Part shown: piece by piece, positions 6,054-8,607 of the stretch
Position numbering within the stretch: position 1 is the stretch's first letter
Layout: each line of letters opens with the position of its first letter
Assembly: GCA_021791345.1 (NCBI GenBank)
Contig: JAJYWT010000090.1
Span: forward strand, 1 to 8,607
From: a bacterium
Lineage (GTDB): Bacteria > Chloroflexota > Dormibacteria > UBA8260 > Bog-877
Length of the DNA: 8,607 nucleotides
Reading direction: 5' to 3'
Made by a program: the position numbers and the translations under genes
The notes under the pieces: generated by a model
The model's database searches: none
The model's input: the letters and a program-made list of their open reading frames with translations, nothing else
What the model was told of the DNA's origin: nothing

Positions 6054-7342
6054 CCGGTCAGCGGGACCAGGTCCTGGTCCATCTGGCCGACGAGCATCTC
6101 GGAGAATCGGTGCTGGTGGGGCGCCTCACCCGCATCCGAACCGGCGTCGCGGGTACCTATTCCTTCGAATACTTCGATTCCTGGTGGGGCCGGGGCGGGA
6201 CGTTCCCCCTGGACCCGGCGCTGCCCCTCGCGCCGGGCGAAATGCACTTCCCAGCCCTGCCCGGCGCGTTCCGGGACGCTGCCCCGGATCGCTGGGGGAG
6301 AACTTTGCTCCAGCGGAGGGAGCAGCTCCGGGCGCGGGACCAGGGGCGGACGCCGCGGGCCCTAGATGACTGGGACTGCCTGCTCGGGGTCGAGGACGAG
6401 ACCCGGATGGGTGCCATCCGGCTGCAGCGGCCGGGCGATGGCACCTTCCTGGACCACCATCCCCTTGCCGTCCCCCCCGTGACCGGTCTCCGCGAACTGC
6501 AGGCCGCGGCCGGTGCCCTCGAGAGCAGGAGCAGCGCGCCGGAGCAGGTGCGCCGTTGGATCCGGATGCTGGTGGCTGCTGGAAGCTCCTTGGGGGGGGC
6601 ACGACCGAAGGCCACCTATCGCGATCCCCAGCGGCAGTTCTGGCTCGCCAAGTTCCCCAGCGCCACCGACCTTAGGGATGTGGGCGCCTGGGAGTATCTC
6701 CTCTGGGAGCTCGCCCAACGGGCGGGCATTGAGGTCTCGGACCATGCCCTCCTCGCCCTCGGGGGCGACCACCACACGTTTGTGGCGAGGCGGTTCGATC
6801 GAACCTCGTCCGGACGGCGCCCCTACTGCTCGGCCATGACCCTCACCGGACGGTCCGATCGGGAGGAGGCGAGCTATCTGGAAATAGCCGAGGCCATTCG
6901 TCGTCACGGGCACCCAGGTCACATCCAAGAGGATCTCGCACACCTGTTCACCAGAGTGGTCTTCAATGTGCTCACCGGCAACCGGGACGATCATCTGCGC
7001 AATCATGGCTTCCTCTACCGCCATGACGGCCACGGGCAGGGCTGGCGACTGGCTCCAGCCTTTGACCTGAACCCAGCCCCTGACTCGTTCGCCCACGCCC
7101 TGCTGCTGGACGAGAAGAGCGCGATTCCGGATATCGAGGTGGTCCTGAACACCGCGGAGTGGTACGGGCTCGGGATCGGGCAAGCCGAAGTCTTGATTCA
7201 GCAGCTCGCATCTAAGCTGCGCGACTGGCCGCAAGCGGCGCGGACCGCTGGCATCCTCAGGCAGGAGATCGAGGAGACGGCACCGGCGTTCTCCGAGCTT
7301 GCAACCGTTACCGGCCCTCCGGACGTCCCCGCGGGCGATTAG
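6050..7342 (+). CDS. HipA-like serine/threonine kinase toxin
   Basis: A 430-residue protein, close to E. coli HipA (440), with the N-terminal subdomain retained and the kinase core complete. SSLGGARPK (179-187) is the flexible loop; Ser180 aligns with the autophosphorylated Ser150 of E. coli HipA. Lys201 in FWLAKF fits the ATP-binding lysine. NRDDHLRN (311-318) contains catalytic Asp313 and the Asn. AFDLNP (337-342) contains the metal-binding Asp339. With all key residues present it is predicted active. HipA kinases phosphorylate translation factors such as glutamyl-tRNA synthetase and slow growth; the target here is unknown. It is coupled to the antitoxin by a four-base ATGA overlap. The pair separates hutH from hutU in the same direction, which looks like an insertion. 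Confidence 0.9.
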   Translation: MTGQRDQVLVHLADEHLGESVLVGRLTRIRTGVAGTYSFEYFDSWWGRGGTFPLDPALPLAPGEMHFPALPGAFRDAAPDRWGRTLLQRREQLRARDQGRTPRALDDWDCLLGVEDETRMGAIRLQRPGDGTFLDHHPLAVPPVTGLRELQAAAGALESRSSAPEQVRRWIRMLVAAGSSLGGARPKATYRDPQRQFWLAKFPSATDLRDVGAWEYLLWELAQRAGIEVSDHALLALGGDHHTFVARRFDRTSSGRRPYCSAMTLTGRSDREEASYLEIAEAIRRHGHPGHIQEDLAHLFTRVVFNVLTGNRDDHLRNHGFLYRHDGHGQGWRLAPAFDLNPAPDSFAHALLLDEKSAIPDIEVVLNTAEWYGLGIGQAEVLIQQLASKLRDWPQAARTAGILRQEIEETAPAFSELATVTGPPDVPAGD

Positions 7343-7580
7343 ATCCGCCGGCTATCCGGACCCCTCGCGACCGCCCGAGCCGCCTACCGGATACCCAGAT
7401 GCTGGCCGAGATCCGGCCGTCTGGTGGGGAGCTCGGACCTGCCCTCGGCGACGCTCCGGAGCCGCGCCCGTCCCGGGCTCCCCCTTTCACAGTACGCCTG
7501 CCCCCACCGCCGAACCTACCCTGCGACGAACGGCGGCGGCGGTGTCGGCGGCCATGACTTCCGAGCACGTCCTGCTGATC
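7343..7580. other. Long non-coding spacer upstream of the hutU promoter
   Basis: These 238 bases carry no supported gene. Minus-strand open frames here run on antisense to hutU and show no family pattern. Inverted repeats seen are TATCCGG/CCGGATA (7353-7359 and 7387-7393, 27-base gap) and the hairpin listed at 7458-7481. It probably holds the 3' end of the hipBA transcript and perhaps debris from its insertion. I see no insertion-sequence ends or tRNA. Confidence 0.5.
7458..7481 (+). terminator. Weak candidate terminator between hipA and hutU
   Basis: GGAGCC (7458-7463) can pair with GGCTCC (7476-7481), or alternatively GCCCG with CGGGC around a three-base loop (7466-7478). CCCCTTT follows, a poor T-run. 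It lies more than 100 bases after the hipA stop and before the hutU promoter, where a terminator would be expected. The call is tentative. Confidence 0.25.
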
Positions 7581-7601
7581 TTTGACTTTTGATGTTTGAC
7601 G
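7581..7601 (+). repeat. Second tandem TTTGAC heptamer array, three units, candidate operator
   Basis: Three consecutive 7-bp units read TTTGACT, TTTGATG and TTTGACG. All begin TTTGA and two keep the full TTTGAC. The last overlaps the -35 hexamer TTGACG at 7596-7601, exactly as in the array before the permease at 1115-1142. The local low GC content and strict spacing stand out from the flanks. Confidence 0.6.
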
Positions 7602-7626
7602 GAGAGACCCGGTGCTGTGATATAAC
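7596..7626 (+). promoter_or_regulatory. Promoter of hutU
   Basis: The -35 TTGACG (7596-7601) is followed by TGTGATATAAC. The -10 may be TATAAC (7621-7626, 19-bp spacer) or TGATAT (7618-7623, 16-bp spacer). Either predicts a start near 7630 and a leader of about 135 bases. It shows that hutU can be transcribed independently of the upstream hutH operon and of hipBA. Confidence 0.55.
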
Positions 7627-7635
7627 CGGCTGATC

Positions 7636-7766
7636 CGAGGACCGGCCGGAAAAAGTCCGAGCCAGGGCACGCCCTGCCGGGGTGGAGTGCCGGGCGGCCC
7701 GGGCGCCGGTGCGCGGCCGGGCCATGCCCCTCGGTCCAGCGGGCGGGGAGAATGGAGGGAAGTGGT
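7636..7766 (+). promoter_or_regulatory. Structured GC-rich leader and ribosome-binding site of hutU
   Basis: GGACCG (7639-7644) is complementary to CGGTCC (7732-7737), which could close a long stem over inner hairpins such as CCGGGC-G-GCCCGG (7690-7702). GGAGGG at 7754-7759 is the Shine-Dalgarno, with GGAGG eight bases before GTG 7767. It decides the start against ATG 7752, whose purine run lies too close. I do not recognise a known riboswitch class. High GC alone makes such pairings common, so a regulatory role is only possible. Confidence 0.35.

Positions 7767-8607
<841 letters not shown>

Noticed and set aside
7630..7766. Known riboswitch in the hutU leader
   Set aside because: No conserved core of a riboswitch class that I know could be matched by eye.

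Overview
The window is GC-rich bacterial chromosome with dense, mostly co-oriented genes and Shine-Dalgarno sites of the GGAGG type. It centres on a histidine-utilisation (hut) locus: histidine ammonia-lyase (hutH) and urocanate hydratase (hutU, cut by the right edge) are recognised with high confidence. The taxon cannot be named from sequence alone. A high-GC Gram-positive or related terrabacterial thermophile or soil group would fit, but this is a guess.

Layout. (1) 1-75: last 24 codons of a plus-strand gene whose tail resembles HisC-type aminotransferases. (2) 48-1079, minus strand: a GH88/GH105-like unsaturated glucuronyl / rhamnogalacturonyl hydrolase, convergent with gene 1 and overlapping it by 28 bp. 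(3) 1080-1237: a divergent control region with four tandem TTTGAC-type heptamers, the last forming the -35 of a good sigma70-type promoter. (4) 1238-5470: a three-gene operon of an NCS1-family permease, an FMN-dependent alpha-hydroxy-acid dehydrogenase and hutH, with the last two genes overlapping. (5) 5471-5714: a spacer ending in an AT-rich island with an inverted repeat. (6) 5715-7342: a HipB/HipA-like toxin-antitoxin pair. (7) 7343-7766: a long non-coding stretch holding a second TTTGAC heptamer array, a -10 element and a structured leader. (8) 7767-8607: hutU, first 280 codons.

How the genes work together. The permease probably imports histidine, urocanate or a related imidazole compound. 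HutH deaminates histidine to urocanate and HutU hydrates urocanate. The hydroxy-acid dehydrogenase in the same operon is not a standard hut enzyme. With the HisC-like aminotransferase tail nearby, it suggests a possible imidazole-lactate to imidazole-pyruvate to histidine entry branch, which is speculative. The permease operon and hutU look co-regulated: both promoters carry 7-bp-periodic TTTGAC repeats in the same place relative to the -35, and both genes share an almost identical ribosome-binding and start region. The hipBA pair sits between these two units with its own AT-rich control region, so it looks like an insertion into the hut locus.

Most notable observations: the tandem heptamer arrays as a candidate operator for an unidentified hut regulator; the hydroxy-acid dehydrogenase inside a hut operon; and the hipBA module splitting hutH from hutU.
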